From: Akebia trifoliata
Taxonomy: Eukaryota > Streptophyta > Magnoliopsida > Ranunculales > Lardizabalaceae
Length of the DNA stretch: 64,000 nt
Assembly (NCBI GenBank): GCA_017979445.1
Contig: CM030707.1
Coordinates: 20,032,586-20,096,585, forward strand
Direction: 5' to 3'
Shown: positions 11,640 to 21,408 of the stretch, in pieces
Numbering within the stretch: position 1 is the stretch's first letter
How the letters are laid out: every line of letters starts with the position of its first letter
The notes under the pieces: model-generated
Databases searched by the model: none
Told to the model about the DNA's origin: nothing
Seen by the model: only the letters and a program-made list of their open reading frames with translations
Made by a program: the position numbers and the translations under genes

Positions 11640-12847
11640 TCTCCAATATTTATTATTTCTGTGAGTGCATTTTCCGAGTTTTCGTTGTTACCTCGTGAAA
11701 TGCATCACAAATTATAACATTAGATACAAGAATGATCATGAAAGAAAAAGAATAAGAGACAATATTTTGTTGACGAGGTTCCCCACAAATGTTGGGTATG
11801 TCCCTAGGCTCATTGAGCCATTTCACTATGAAAATTCTATGAAGAGAATATTAGATTTCCCTTGGTCTTGTTACATTTCCCCATTTATTTTGATGGAAGA
11901 GATCTATTTATAAATTCACAACATGGTATCTTAATATCTTCCAAAGCCTTTTGGAATTTGTGACACTCATTTGGAATTTGTGACAACAATCTATTAAATT
12001 CTCTAGAGATTGTTATAATTCTCTAAAGAATATATCTTGGATGTTTATTGGTGAGCTTCACTTTGATGTTGAGCGAGTAGTTGCGTGAGATGATGCTAGC
12101 ATGAATCTCAAGGTGTCACTGGACTGTGGATAATGTATCCAAGTTTGTGGCATCCATAATTTCCTCCTCACGATAGCTTGGATTGATATATTGTGATCTG
12201 AGGTGCGAGAGTTATAGATTGCCCCATGTGATTGAGCTTGCACCATCTCCTTGTTGATGGCACTAGGTAATGTATGTCGTTGCATTGATTTTTTAAGCAT
12301 GTTTGTGATCGATAATCTCAATTGATTTAGAATGCCAAAATGTAGAAGTTATTTATGTGTGCCGTCGAGGCATATTGATTCCTAGGAATTTTTTTTCTTG
12401 GAAGTTTGAAGAAGGTGGAAGAAGCTTGTAGAGGGGTCTTGAGGTACCCCTATTGTTTGTGTACGTGTTGAGTGACCCCAAAGTGGCGAGGATGGTTTGG
12501 AAATGGAAATTGTGTGAAATGGTTGATTGATATTGTGTTTTTACGTTGGCAGTTTCAAGTGGTGGATATGAAAATTGTGTTTTAGGCGTGGCCCATGAAT
12601 GGAAATTATGACTGTCTAGGGTTTCATCACATGTACTTGTGCGGTAATTTCTATTTTTAAAGGTTTTTGAAAAATATAAAATTGTATTTCAATTAGTTAG
12701 ATATGTGAACCACTAAAGGACTGGAGAATGCTTGTAAGGGCAACTTCCCATTGTGTTTACGGATACGATCGGTTACTTGAGATAACAGAAGGGGTATCTA
12801 ATCTCTTTGGAGAATAGTATCACTTCGAGTGTCCATGAGATTCATGT
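11640..12847. repeat. Dispersed repeat shared with 18650-18790
   Basis: The text GTGAGTGCATTTTCCGAGTT, then CGTGAAATGCATCACA, then ACAACATGGTATCTTAATAT and CTTCCAAAGCCTTTTG recurs at 18660-18770. There the roughly 210 bases at 11708-11916 are absent, so one copy gained or lost a segment. The remainder to 12847 is probably copia interior that has decayed beyond recognition; I cannot assign domains. Confidence 0.45.
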
Positions 12848-13001
12848 TCCCTTTTATGGTTGCCTGAAATCGCACGAAGCATGTAGAGATTGACAAATAT
12901 TTCATAAAAGAGAAGATTGATAGTGGAATTGTTTGCATATCTTTTGTTCTAACTACTCAACAAATAGTTGATATTTTCACCAAAGGATTTTTCAGACTTA
13001 G

Positions 13002-14092
13002 GTGCTGTTTGTTAAACTGAAAAAAATAAGTGTTGAATAGCATTAAGCGCTGAAACTTATAAGCGCTAAATTTAAGTGCTGAAAAAGTTGTTTGTTTAAA
13101 TGCTGAATCATGTTTGTTACACATTGCTGAAACTGATAAATTGTCTTTGTTACCCTTACAATCATATTATACATTGTTTACATGTTTCAAATGCTTATTT
13201 ATTATCAAACACAATAAAATATATTATTTCTTATAAAATTAAAATACAATTTATTTTTAAATAATAAATAATACTCAAATAATATTCAATTTATAAATAA
13301 TAATTTCTATTTATAAAAACCCACAAATTTCAAATTAAAAATAATAATGTCATACAAGCCACCAAAATTTGAAATCAACTTTAAAAGAACTTAATTTTGG
13401 ATGAATAATTTTCGATAGAAATGAAGGATGTGTAATTATTAAAGCACCCTATGAATTAATAAGGACAACCCACATTATAGCCATTTTTTGTTTTGTTTTA
13501 TATGGGTTAAAATTTTTGGAATGAGCAAATTTTTAGTGAGGATGGTTTATATGGTCTAAAGATCATCCTCACCAAAAATCAGTTTATTTTGAAACTTCTA
13601 ACTCGTTAAAAATAGTTTTTTTTTTTAAAGGGACAATTTACGGTTCTTGAATTTGTTTTGATAGGGTTAGAAGTTTCAAAATGTGCTGATTTTTTGTGAA
13701 GATGATCTCCTCATTGTAGAGATCATCCTCACCAAAAATCAACTCATTCCAAAAATTTTAACCCATATAAAACAAAATAATTTAGTTATGGTGTGGGTTT
13801 ATTAATTTGTGAGGTGTTTATATACTTACCATGGGATATAAGAGGTAATATCCTTTTAAGAATAAGGGCATACTTGTCCATGTTCAAAAAAACAAAAGGC
13901 ATACTTGTCCGTGTTGAAAAAAACGAAGTGCTTACCGCTTCAGCACTTTTTTTCAGCATCAAAATAATGCTGAATTTTTTTCAATTATTTTCAGCAATAA
14001 GCACGAGTAAACAAACGCGCTATTTTGACAAAAGTGCTGAATTTAATTTTTTTCAGCAATAAGCACTGAAATATAGCGCAAACAAACACCAC
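13002..14092. mobile_element. 1.1-kb TIR element with CTTAG target duplication
   Basis: The left end GTGCTGTTTGTTAAACTG and the right end CGCAAACAAACACCAC are inverted. Subterminal AAGTGCTGAA motifs and their complements TTCAGCAATAAGCACT are repeated at both ends. CTTAG is duplicated at 12997-13001 and 14093-14097. No transposase, so non-autonomous. A five-base duplication is unusual for hAT elements (usually eight), so the superfamily is unassigned. Confidence 0.75.
13490..13777. mobile_element. MITE nested in the 13-14 kb MITE
   Basis: The inverted ends TTTTGTTTTATATGGGTTAA and TTAACCCATATAAAACAAAA enclose hairpin modules with GTGAGGATG and CATCCTCACCAAAAATCA. It belongs to the same family group as 3313-3676 and 14414-14749, and lies wholly inside the 13002-14092 element. 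Confidence 0.65.
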
Positions 14093-14153
14093 CTTAGTTT
14101 TGAGCTTTTTGTAAGCAAGTTGGGCATGATAGATATCTACTTTCCAACTTGTT

Positions 14154-14380
14154 GGGGGGGGGGGGGGCAAATTTTTAGGGAATAAATTAGGAAAATAAAA
14201 TTTAAAATTACTATTTTTGCAAATAAAATTTAAAATTACTATTTCAGATTTTAGTAATTTCTGTTTTCTAGCCTAGAGATTTGTTAATTTGGTTTGATTT
14301 GTTTTGTTGTTTTTGTGGCCTTCCTGATTTAATAGCCTTCCTCTACTATTTATCTTATAATCGTTTCTCTTGAAATTCAG

Positions 14381-14413
<33 letters not shown>
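14154..14413. other. Poly-G tract, LTR-like remnant and (TA)n
   Basis: The 13-G run is followed by a 22-base tandem repeat (GCAAATAAAATTTAAAATTA-type at about 14190-14240), AT-rich text that may be the start of the copia 3' LTR, and a TA microsatellite at 14382-14404. No gene. Confidence 0.4.
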
Positions 14414-14414
<1 letters not shown>

Positions 14415-14749
14415 GGAATGTTCAGCAACAAACATTTTGACAAACATTTTTCAAAATATGGGTTAGAGGTTTTGGAATGGGTTGATTTTTTGTGAGGATG
14501 ATCTCTACGGTGAGGAGATCATCATCACCAAAAATCAGCCCATTCCAAAACTTATAACCCATCAAAAATGGTTTACAAAAAATGGACGGTCCACAATTTT
14601 TCAACTTGTAAATATGGGCTAGAAGTTTTGGAATGGGTTGATTTTTGGTGAGGATGATCTCCTCACCGTAGAAATCATCCTCACCAAAAATCAGCCCATT
14701 CCAAAACCTCTAACCCATGTTTTAAAAAATGTTTGTTGCCGAAAGGGAC
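14414..14749. mobile_element. Foldback MITE, sister of 3313-3676
   Basis: Ends GGGAATGTTCAGCAACAAAC and GTTTGTTGCCGAAAGGGA are near inverted repeats, with the same internal GAATGGG-TGATTTTTGGTGAGG hairpins as the copy at 3313. It sits in a TATATA target on both sides. Confidence 0.7.
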
Positions 14750-14756
14750 ATATATA

Positions 14757-15065
14757 TACCAAAAAATGGAAATTAGGAACGGTTTGTAACCGTTCTTAAG
14801 ACTATCTGAAACGGTTGAAAGATCGTCTCTTATCGAGGTGTCATTAGTGAATTTAAACGATTGGAAGTCGTCTACATCTTAGGATTTGGAACTGTTAAAA
14901 ACCGTTCCAAATCTGCATTTACATGCACACAAAAAAGATATTAGACATCGATTTAAAATTCGATGTCTATAAGATTGATGTACTAAGTCTGGGACTTTAG
15001 ACATCGGTTACAAAATGATATCTAAAGTTGTCAAAAATCGATATCTAAACTTACATTTTTTTTTC
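14757..15065. mobile_element. CACTA-like subterminal repeat region
   Basis: Short palindrome-like motifs recur: AGGAACGGTTTGTAACCGTT, GAACTGTTAAAAACCGTTCC, ACATCGATTTAAAATTCGAT, and GACATCGGTTACAAAATGAT with TAGACATC/GATGTCTA variants. Such AACGGTT and ACATCG arrays are typical of CACTA (En/Spm) subterminal regions. A canonical CACTA terminus is not visible (the edge reads TATATACCAAAAAA), so the end is degenerate or the assignment is wrong. Confidence 0.55.
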
Positions 15066-15176
15066 TACACACCTATTTTTCGTGGTCAAAATAGACCCAA
15101 ATAGAGAACATCGAGAGTCTCTATCACATTAATTTATACACAAAAGGAGTTATAATGAGTCATAATTTACAAATCC

Positions 15177-15330
15177 AAAATTAAAAATACCCTATTCCTG
15201 TAGTAACCGATATACCTATTTTGGGTTGTAGACGACATACTCGTTGTATTCTAGAGGATTGTCATTGTGCCCCGAGGAGACCAAAGGGCCACACGGCACT
15301 AGAATGCCATCCTTCTAGATGAAGTTAAAA
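15177..15330 (-). pseudogene. Poly(ADP-ribose) polymerase C-terminal fragment
   Basis: On the minus strand one frame reads GILVPCGPLVSSGHND, then PLEYNEYVVYNPK and a stop. The EYNEYVVY stretch matches the conserved C-terminal signature of the PARP catalytic domain (NEYIVYD type). Only about 35 codons are recognisable. It is followed at once by unrelated DNA and preceded by stops. The fragment is broken, non-functional, and lies 60 bases from a piece of a different host gene in the same orientation. Confidence 0.6.
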
Positions 15331-15387
15331 GTCAACGAGATCACTCAATTGAACAAAAAGGGCACTGAGTTCAATTGGATCCAATTA

Positions 15388-15690
15388 TAGATACCTTGGT
15401 ACCAACGGAATTGGCGACTCCTCTCAGAAACTTGAGGTGGGCACCATCCAGCTGGCGAGTACGTTCCCCAGCCCAAATCATGTAAGCAGAGCAATCATAG
15501 TGAAATCTCGAAGTAGAATCCTCCCTAGTAAGGGACTGCTCATAAGGCAATAACAATCACTCATGGGAGATCTAGAACTCGGTTGTGGTCATGATTGGGT
15601 GGTCGACAGTGAGTCCGGCCACAGACATAAAACCTAAGGCCTCATCAACCTGGTGAGCAAGTTCCCGGAAACTATTAAAGGTCGACACAA
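15388..15690 (-). pseudogene. DAHP synthase (class II, plant) gene fragment
   Basis: Minus-strand translation gives [20 protein letters not shown] then [12 protein letters not shown], two stops, then [40 protein letters not shown] and [12 protein letters not shown]. This is one internal exon of plant 3-deoxy-D-arabino-heptulosonate-7-phosphate synthase, the first shikimate-pathway enzyme. The Trp and Cys codons in the FWTSHEC region have become TAG and TGA. At the low-coordinate side the text ends AAG|GTATCT, which looks like an intact splice donor, so genomic DNA rather than cDNA was copied. The rest of the gene is absent. Confidence 0.8.
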
Positions 15691-15699
15691 TAACAAACA

Positions 15700-16437
15700 A
15701 CATTGACACCAATAATGGTTCCAAACTCTCAACCCAGCAGCACATGTTTTCAAAATCCACCAAGAGTTTTGAAAGAGAAAACTTTTTTTTTTTTTTGGGA
15801 CTGACCATCCATTATTCTCACATATGAGGTTAAAAAAATATAAAAAACAAAACCATATGAGAATGACTAAAGTAATGCGACCTTTCTGGCTGAAATCATT
15901 ATCTTTCTCTTTATTTTTATGAGAAAATTTCAAAAAGAGTCACCAAATCAAAACTATTTTTTTTTTTTTTTAATTTTTTGAACTCCATCCATGATTCTCA
16001 CATATGCAATAAAAACTCAAAAACAATACAATTGGGGAGAGTAAAATAAATATACTTGTCTCCTTGTTTGCTGTGCTCTGTTTCTTCCTAAAACAGAGAT
16101 GTAAAGGATTTTGTTTGATTCGAACACTTTTATCTTTTCGAATCTTTATTTGATATGGATATTAACATATCGAATTTGATAATATCCATTCTGAGATAAC
16201 ATATATATATAATATTGAAAGTGCATAAACAGAGTACTGAGGTAGCTCATGTAGCTTGCAAACTTTCCTAGTTAAAAACCCTTTCACCAGAAATGGACTT
16301 CAGGAATTGCAACTCCTTGATACCTTTGCCCATAAGATAAGTCTAGTTCACTTTGAATGGTAGACATTTCCAGTCCAGGTTACTTGACCTGCATGGCTAC
16401 AATCAGACTAATAGGTAATTTTTTTGCTTAGATCTCC
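15700..16437. other. AT-rich interior between gene fragments
   Basis: The repeated text TTTTTTTTTTTGGGACTGACC near 15790 and TTTTTTAATTTTTTGAACTC near 15970, each followed by CCAT-ATTCTCACATATG, is an imperfect direct repeat about 180 bases apart. The remainder shows no gene or RNA. Confidence 0.4.
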
Positions 16438-16743
16438 TTGGTTGTAGTCGTTTTGACTGAAAACGTAGATTTAGATTGTGAATGGCAGAATAGTGTACAT
16501 GTTGCTGACTCCAATATTGGTGATAATGCATCAATGAATGTCAGCATAGATCGGGCCTTACTTATCAGACACCAAGAAATTAAACTGATTAAGGACCTTA
16601 GGCTTAAAGGGGAGTGTTCCCTTAAGTCTATACTAAAAGCTAGCATTTGTGACCAGCCGGTGCTTGTCACGGATGGGTGGCTGGGTTGCCGAGGTTGGAC
16701 ACTGAAGCTTGTAAGGACTGGGCAGGTTCTGTTACTTGATTAA
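16438..16743 (+). other. Unidentified open frame, possibly a captured exon
   Basis: About 100 codons open with ordinary amino-acid composition (for example NVSIDRALLIRHQEIKLIKD and CDQPVLVTDGWLGCRGWTLK), ending at TGATTAAAG. I do not recognise the product. It lies between the DAHP synthase fragment and the CACTA transposase remnant, on the opposite strand to both. It could be a third captured host fragment, part of the transposon, or chance. Confidence 0.3.
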
Positions 16744-17400
16744 AGATAAAAGTTTAAGGTGAGATTTTATCAGTCTGTAATTTAGTGCAAGTTGTGCAGA
16801 AATGACACTACTCATGTGTGCATCAACCATTGCAGGTTTAAAGAATGATTATGATAAATGAATATAATACAATCTTAAAAATGGAAATCACAACGTGAGG
16901 CAAATGATCTACGGTTCTATGATGGGGGCGTACGTCAGAGAATAAACCTAAATGAAACCACAACCTTCACTCCAAACAATGTGATGTTTAGAACTATCCA
17001 ACAAAGCTCAAGCTGTTTTTTCTTCTAAAATAGTAACATACTCTTCTTATTTTCTCATATTTGCAAAAACAAAAAGGAAAAGAGATATAAGCTAAGCCAA
17101 TATAATAACATGGGAGAAACTATTATCTCAAACCTCCTCTTCATATCTCCTTGTGAAACTCTTTGCTCCAGATGTGTGGGTCATCGTTTGTTGCGCCTAA
17201 TTTGCTTTGTTCGTCTCTGCGCATCTACAAGTTCAAGTTGAAGTATGGAAAGGGTAGAACATATTATTATACAATACCATATCTTTAAATGAATTTAAAT
17301 GTAATCATATATGTGACTATTACTTTGCCGACATCGCTTTCCCAAAATTGGATGAGCTAGTCTCACTCCTTCTAATCAACGTCTAATGGGCAATTTTTCT
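16744..17400. other. Noncoding, with half of a foldback element
   Basis: At 16898-16952 the text GGCAAATGATCTACGGTTCT followed by ATGATGGGGGCGTACGTCAG matches one arm of the foldback element at 63710-63919. Its partner arm is missing here. Otherwise AT-rich with no clear gene. Confidence 0.4.
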
Positions 17401-17429
17401 TAGCTGCATCTAGATCACCATCAACATAA

Positions 17430-18330
17430 TGTGTCGTTTTCAATTTGCACTTGCGATCCTTTCATTTTCTGTTGAACGATTCAAGAACCAATCTTTCAGG
17501 CTGACATCAAAGTCGAACACTTCCTATATCATATTCATATAACAATGATGAAATGTTTCTTATAATCATTACAAAGTGTTAGTACAATCCAAGTCTGTAA
17601 TCGTTCAAAATGATCCAATCGTGCAACCTTGGAACATAACTCCCTAAAGAAAGTACAAAACTCAATCAAGATGGCAATCTCTGGCTTAGCCATTGTTCTC
17701 CTAATAGCTATGGGACTAGTTGTTGCATCAAAATATGACAATCGTGACTCTTGAGTATTGAAATTTTATGCTCTTTGAGATACACACATTGTAAAATATT
17801 TGCTTCATAACCATCTAGAACTTTCACTAATTTTAAGATATTGTAGAAATTGTCTTTCTCTGCCGAACTCATGGTGAAACATGCAAGCGGTAGATATGTC
17901 TTGTTTCTCATATTTGTTAGATGAAGCTTGCTTCTAATTTTCATATCATGTAAGTCCAAATGAGCCTTTAAATTATCCTTTTCCCTTCGATGTTTAGTAA
18001 TGTCCCAATGATTTTGTCACATACATTCTTCTCAATGTGCATGACATCGAGACTATGACGCAACATGGTATGCTTCCAATAATGCAAATCGTAGAAAATA
18101 CTCTTTTTCTTCCAATTGTAAATATCCCTTCCGTCATTATCCCGACCTCTCTTGCGATTTATTTAACATTGGATTTTTCCTTCATAAACGTAATGTTAAT
18201 GCCCTCTAATATTCCCAAAATCTGAACACCAGGTAGTGGGGTCTGCATAGACCATTCAATGACAAATGTTTTCCACCAAATAAAAGGAACTTTTGAAGGA
18301 TTTAATTAGAACCATGTTACAAAGAAATAT
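17430..18330 (-). pseudogene. CACTA (En/Spm) TNP2-type transposase remnant
   Basis: Minus-strand frames, read from high to low coordinate, give WKKKSIFYDLHYWKHTMLRH, SLDVMHIEKNVCDKIIGTLL, NIEGKDNLKAHLDLHDMKIR, KDNFYNILKLVKVLDGYEAN, then LKEHKISILKSHDCHILMQQ and FCTFFRELCSKVARLDHFER. This order matches the TNP2 transposase and its C-terminal DUF4218-like region in plant CACTA elements. Frameshifts and stops break it into pieces of about 70-85 codons. The upstream transposase core is missing or unrecognisable. Same strand as the DAHP synthase and PARP fragments. Confidence 0.75.
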
Positions 18331-18339
18331 TGAAAGTGA

Positions 18340-18340
18340 G

Positions 18341-18382
<42 letters not shown>
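18340..18382. repeat. (TA)n microsatellite
   Basis: About 21 uninterrupted TA units. It marks the approximate right limit of recognisable CACTA material. Confidence 0.9.
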
Positions 18383-18389
<7 letters not shown>

Positions 18390-19960
18390 ATCAGTTCTGG
18401 TAGCCTAGGAAGAATTTTAATAAATAAAAAGTTAATTTGAGGAGGGCGGCTCCCTTATTGAGAGAGTCACCTCGTTTTTATTGCTTATTAGATCCTTGAT
18501 CTATCATATTATATGTTCTTGAACTTGTTGCACCCTGTCTTGTATTAATGAATATCTTTTTTTCTTTTTAATATTTATCTCAATAGTCTCTAAACATGAC
18601 GAGGGTAAAAAATTGTAGAACACGACTTCTTGCTCGAATTTCCCACAGATGGCGCAAAATTGTGAGTGTATTTTTTGAGTTTCTGTCGATACCTTGTGAA
18701 ATACATCACACAAATTTACAACATGGTATCTTAACATCTTCCAAAGCCTTTTGCAATTCGTAACAACAATGTAGTCCACCTCTTCATAAAAGTGATAACA
18801 GATCCTCTGTTAAAAGATTGATATATACTTCAAAAAAGTCCACAAACTTTTTCAAATGTATTGTTAGACCTTTTTGAATTTGATATTTAATCAATTGCAC
18901 GCAAGGCATATTGTGATGTTATTCGAAAATTGTATGTCGACATTTATAACAAGATATGTCAACGTAATGTATAATTTTGTCAACTCTTAAAAATAAGTAT
19001 CAACATTATGTGTTCACAAACAAATCATTAGAGCAAATCTTATTAATCTTTTTCCATGTTCTAAAATTTATATGATCATGGCCATTAGTGTTCTTTCTAT
19101 GACTATTCAATATAGCAGTGTAACCACCTTTTCATTAATCACATAGTAAACATATGCATAGTGTTTGAATTGATATACATATTTTTTCAAGATCTATTAG
19201 GCTGATTTCTTCTAGAATATTTATATACGGTTTGTTAACCTTTTATGCAAGTTATGTCAATAATTTATTCAAAGTCTATTTGTAAATTTTTCATAATTTG
19301 TCAACACTATGCTCATAGTGTAATGAAGATTTGACTTGAAATAATATTTATATAGTTTATCAAGTGGAAGAACCCATCCAGAAAGAAGAAAAAGGAGAAG
19401 AAGAAGAAACTCTAATAGAAATTCAACTTGTAAAGAAAGTTTTAATGGAGATTTAGAATGTTGAAGGAGTATTTACCTTGCTGTTCATCGAGTTCAAGGA
19501 TTCATCTAGAATGAAAAAGAAGAAAAAAGATTCTAATGGAGATTTAGAATGTTGAGGTGGTGTTTACCTTAGCAAGTTGAATGATCATTCCAAAACAAAG
19601 GAGAACAAGAAGAAAGAAGAAGAATATGAGAGAAGCTTGGAAATAATTTTTTTTTTCTTATACTTTACTTAATCTACTACTGGCAACTATCATATTGTCA
19701 CATTAAACAAAAAAACGCCCGTTTTAACTTTTAAGGGCATTTTGGTCCAATACGCTGTTTGTTGTAAAGTTTAAGGAACAGGGCCAAACAAATAATGTTT
19801 TGGGAATAAATGAAAAGCTTAGGAAATATTTTAATTTTTTTTTTCCAATTAGGGATTTGATCCACATTGATTGAGTTTAGGTTGGTTTGATCGAGCTCAT
19901 CCATCTCGGATGAGTCAAACCCTCCTAAACCACTTCGAAGCTCTTTCAAAATAAATTGAA

Positions 19961-20011
<51 letters not shown>

Positions 20012-20170
20012 TCTAAAACATTTATTATGGTTTAATACATGGTGATATTAAAAAAATAATCTAATTTTATAAGAGAACTGCTATTAACACACCGAATTTT
20101 ACTTATAACACCCCAATCAATATGTAGACAACTACTTAATGTTCAAGGTATCAATGTATTGTAAGTAGTT
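18383..20170. other. Gene-less repeat-derived stretch
   Basis: 18650-18790 matches 11650-11960. An imperfect direct repeat built on AATGGAGATTTAGAATGTTG-A-G is seen at about 19435-19490 and 19535-19580, amid AAGAAGAA-rich text. A long TA microsatellite spans about 19966-20009, and a single-ended short-MITE segment (CTGCTATTAACACACCGAAT) lies near 20086. No convincing gene; a 72-codon minus frame at 19731 has no features. Confidence 0.4.
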
Positions 20171-20177
20171 GTTTTTA

Positions 20178-20440
20178 ACCTATAGACCTCGAGCTCAATG
20201 GCAATTTCGGACCGATAAGTGGTTAATGTCCGTAGATCATGAGTTCAATACCTAATATGAGCATTAATTCCTCAGGGTCACCGTCGAGAGCGCACCCTTA
20301 TTTATGTGGTGCGTGTGATGTGCGAGCATTGCACATGCCTTGGGAACAGTCCTTGGACAATACCATGGTCTATGGACTAGGCAAAGTCCAGTAAGGGCCC
20401 TGATGCCTTCTCTACAAGGATACTAAGTTATAATATAAAA
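20178..20440 (+). mobile_element. tRNA-derived SINE-like element
   Basis: An A-box-like GAGCTCAATGG and a B-box-like GAGTTCAATACC occur about 50 bases apart, followed by a GC-richer body (GCACATGCCTTGGGAACAG, TAAGGGCCCTGATGCC) and an AT-rich tail ending ATAATATAAAAAAAAG. That is the layout of plant tRNA-SINEs. No target duplication was identified. Confidence 0.5.
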
Positions 20441-20636
20441 AAAAGTTTGCATGCAAATAGAATATCTTTGTTATTATCTTATAAATAGTTATTTCAAATA
20501 GAAAAGTACATAAATTCGAATAAATCGTTTGACTTGGGCTAAAATTTCTAAAGATTGGTTGAGTTTTGCAGGGGAATCAACTTAGGTATCATTCTGACTC
20601 ATTCAAGTTAAAAAACAATGGTTGTGCTTGTGCTAA

Positions 20637-21132
20637 GGGTGGCAATGAGCCATGTTTGTGTTGTGTGAGGCAAGGATATTATGAAAATTTATCAAAATCA
20701 AAACCCAACACATTTATTAAGTAGGTAACCCTTTTAGTAAAATTCTAGTCCTAAATGGAGAAAATAACTTTCATTTTCACCCCCAAAATTTTTTTCCCAA
20801 CGTTTTGTCCTCTACATTCCTTTGGCATCTAATCATGTTTTTGATGCCATGCCACAAGATAATTTAATTAAGATATTGTTTGTCTTTCCCAAATTAAAAT
20901 TTTATCTCTTAATTATTTGATAAATATCTTAAAACAACCTCGATATTTATAAAATTTGAAAATAAAATAATATGAAAAAAATTCAAGTAAAATTTTGAAT
21001 AATGTGAAAAACCCTTAAATAATTATCAATATTTGTGATACCTCTATGATTAGTGATTTGACACCAAACCCAATTAGACTCGACCCAAACCCACTAATTT
21101 CGGTCTTGTGCTCTTGTTAAGATTTGCCACCC
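20637..21132. mobile_element. TIR element upstream of the RsmE gene
   Basis: Ends GGGTGGCAATG and GATTTGCCACCC form short inverted repeats around an AT-rich noncoding interior. The right end lies 84 bases before the RsmE start codon, so this repeat probably supplies part of the upstream promoter region. The CCCACC/GGGTGGCAA ends resemble repeats at 39590-40042. Confidence 0.5.
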
Positions 21133-21216
21133 ATAGTTTGTGCGCCTGGAATATCTTGCATTTGCCCGTTCTCAGACCCAGAAGATTAACAATTCATACA
21201 AGCGGGGAGAGGAACA

Positions 21217-21376
21217 ATGCGAACCCTAGTTCTCCGACCTCCTCTTGCAGAGCTTCTCAGCCTTTCATGGCGGAAGCTTTCTAGTCTTCGAGCTTCCACA
21301 AAAGCAGATTATGCGAACCAGTCCCGCGGTGGTCTCCCTCGTTTCTACTCCGAAGTTCTTCCTCCTTGCAAGGCAT

Positions 21377-21408
<32 letters not shown>

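Larger units (their letters stand above)
12848..14153 (+). pseudogene. Copia RNase H C-terminus, split by a MITE
   Basis: The frame near 12876-13001 reads RTKHVEIDKYFIKEKIDSG followed by TTQQIVDIFTKGFFRL, the usual end of copia RNase H. It is interrupted at CTTAG and continues in frame at 14098 with FELFVSKLGMIDIYFPTC. With one CTTAG copy removed, the two halves join without a frame change. A 13-G tract (14154-14166) right after may be the polypurine tract. Everything upstream is lost or decayed. Confidence 0.8.
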
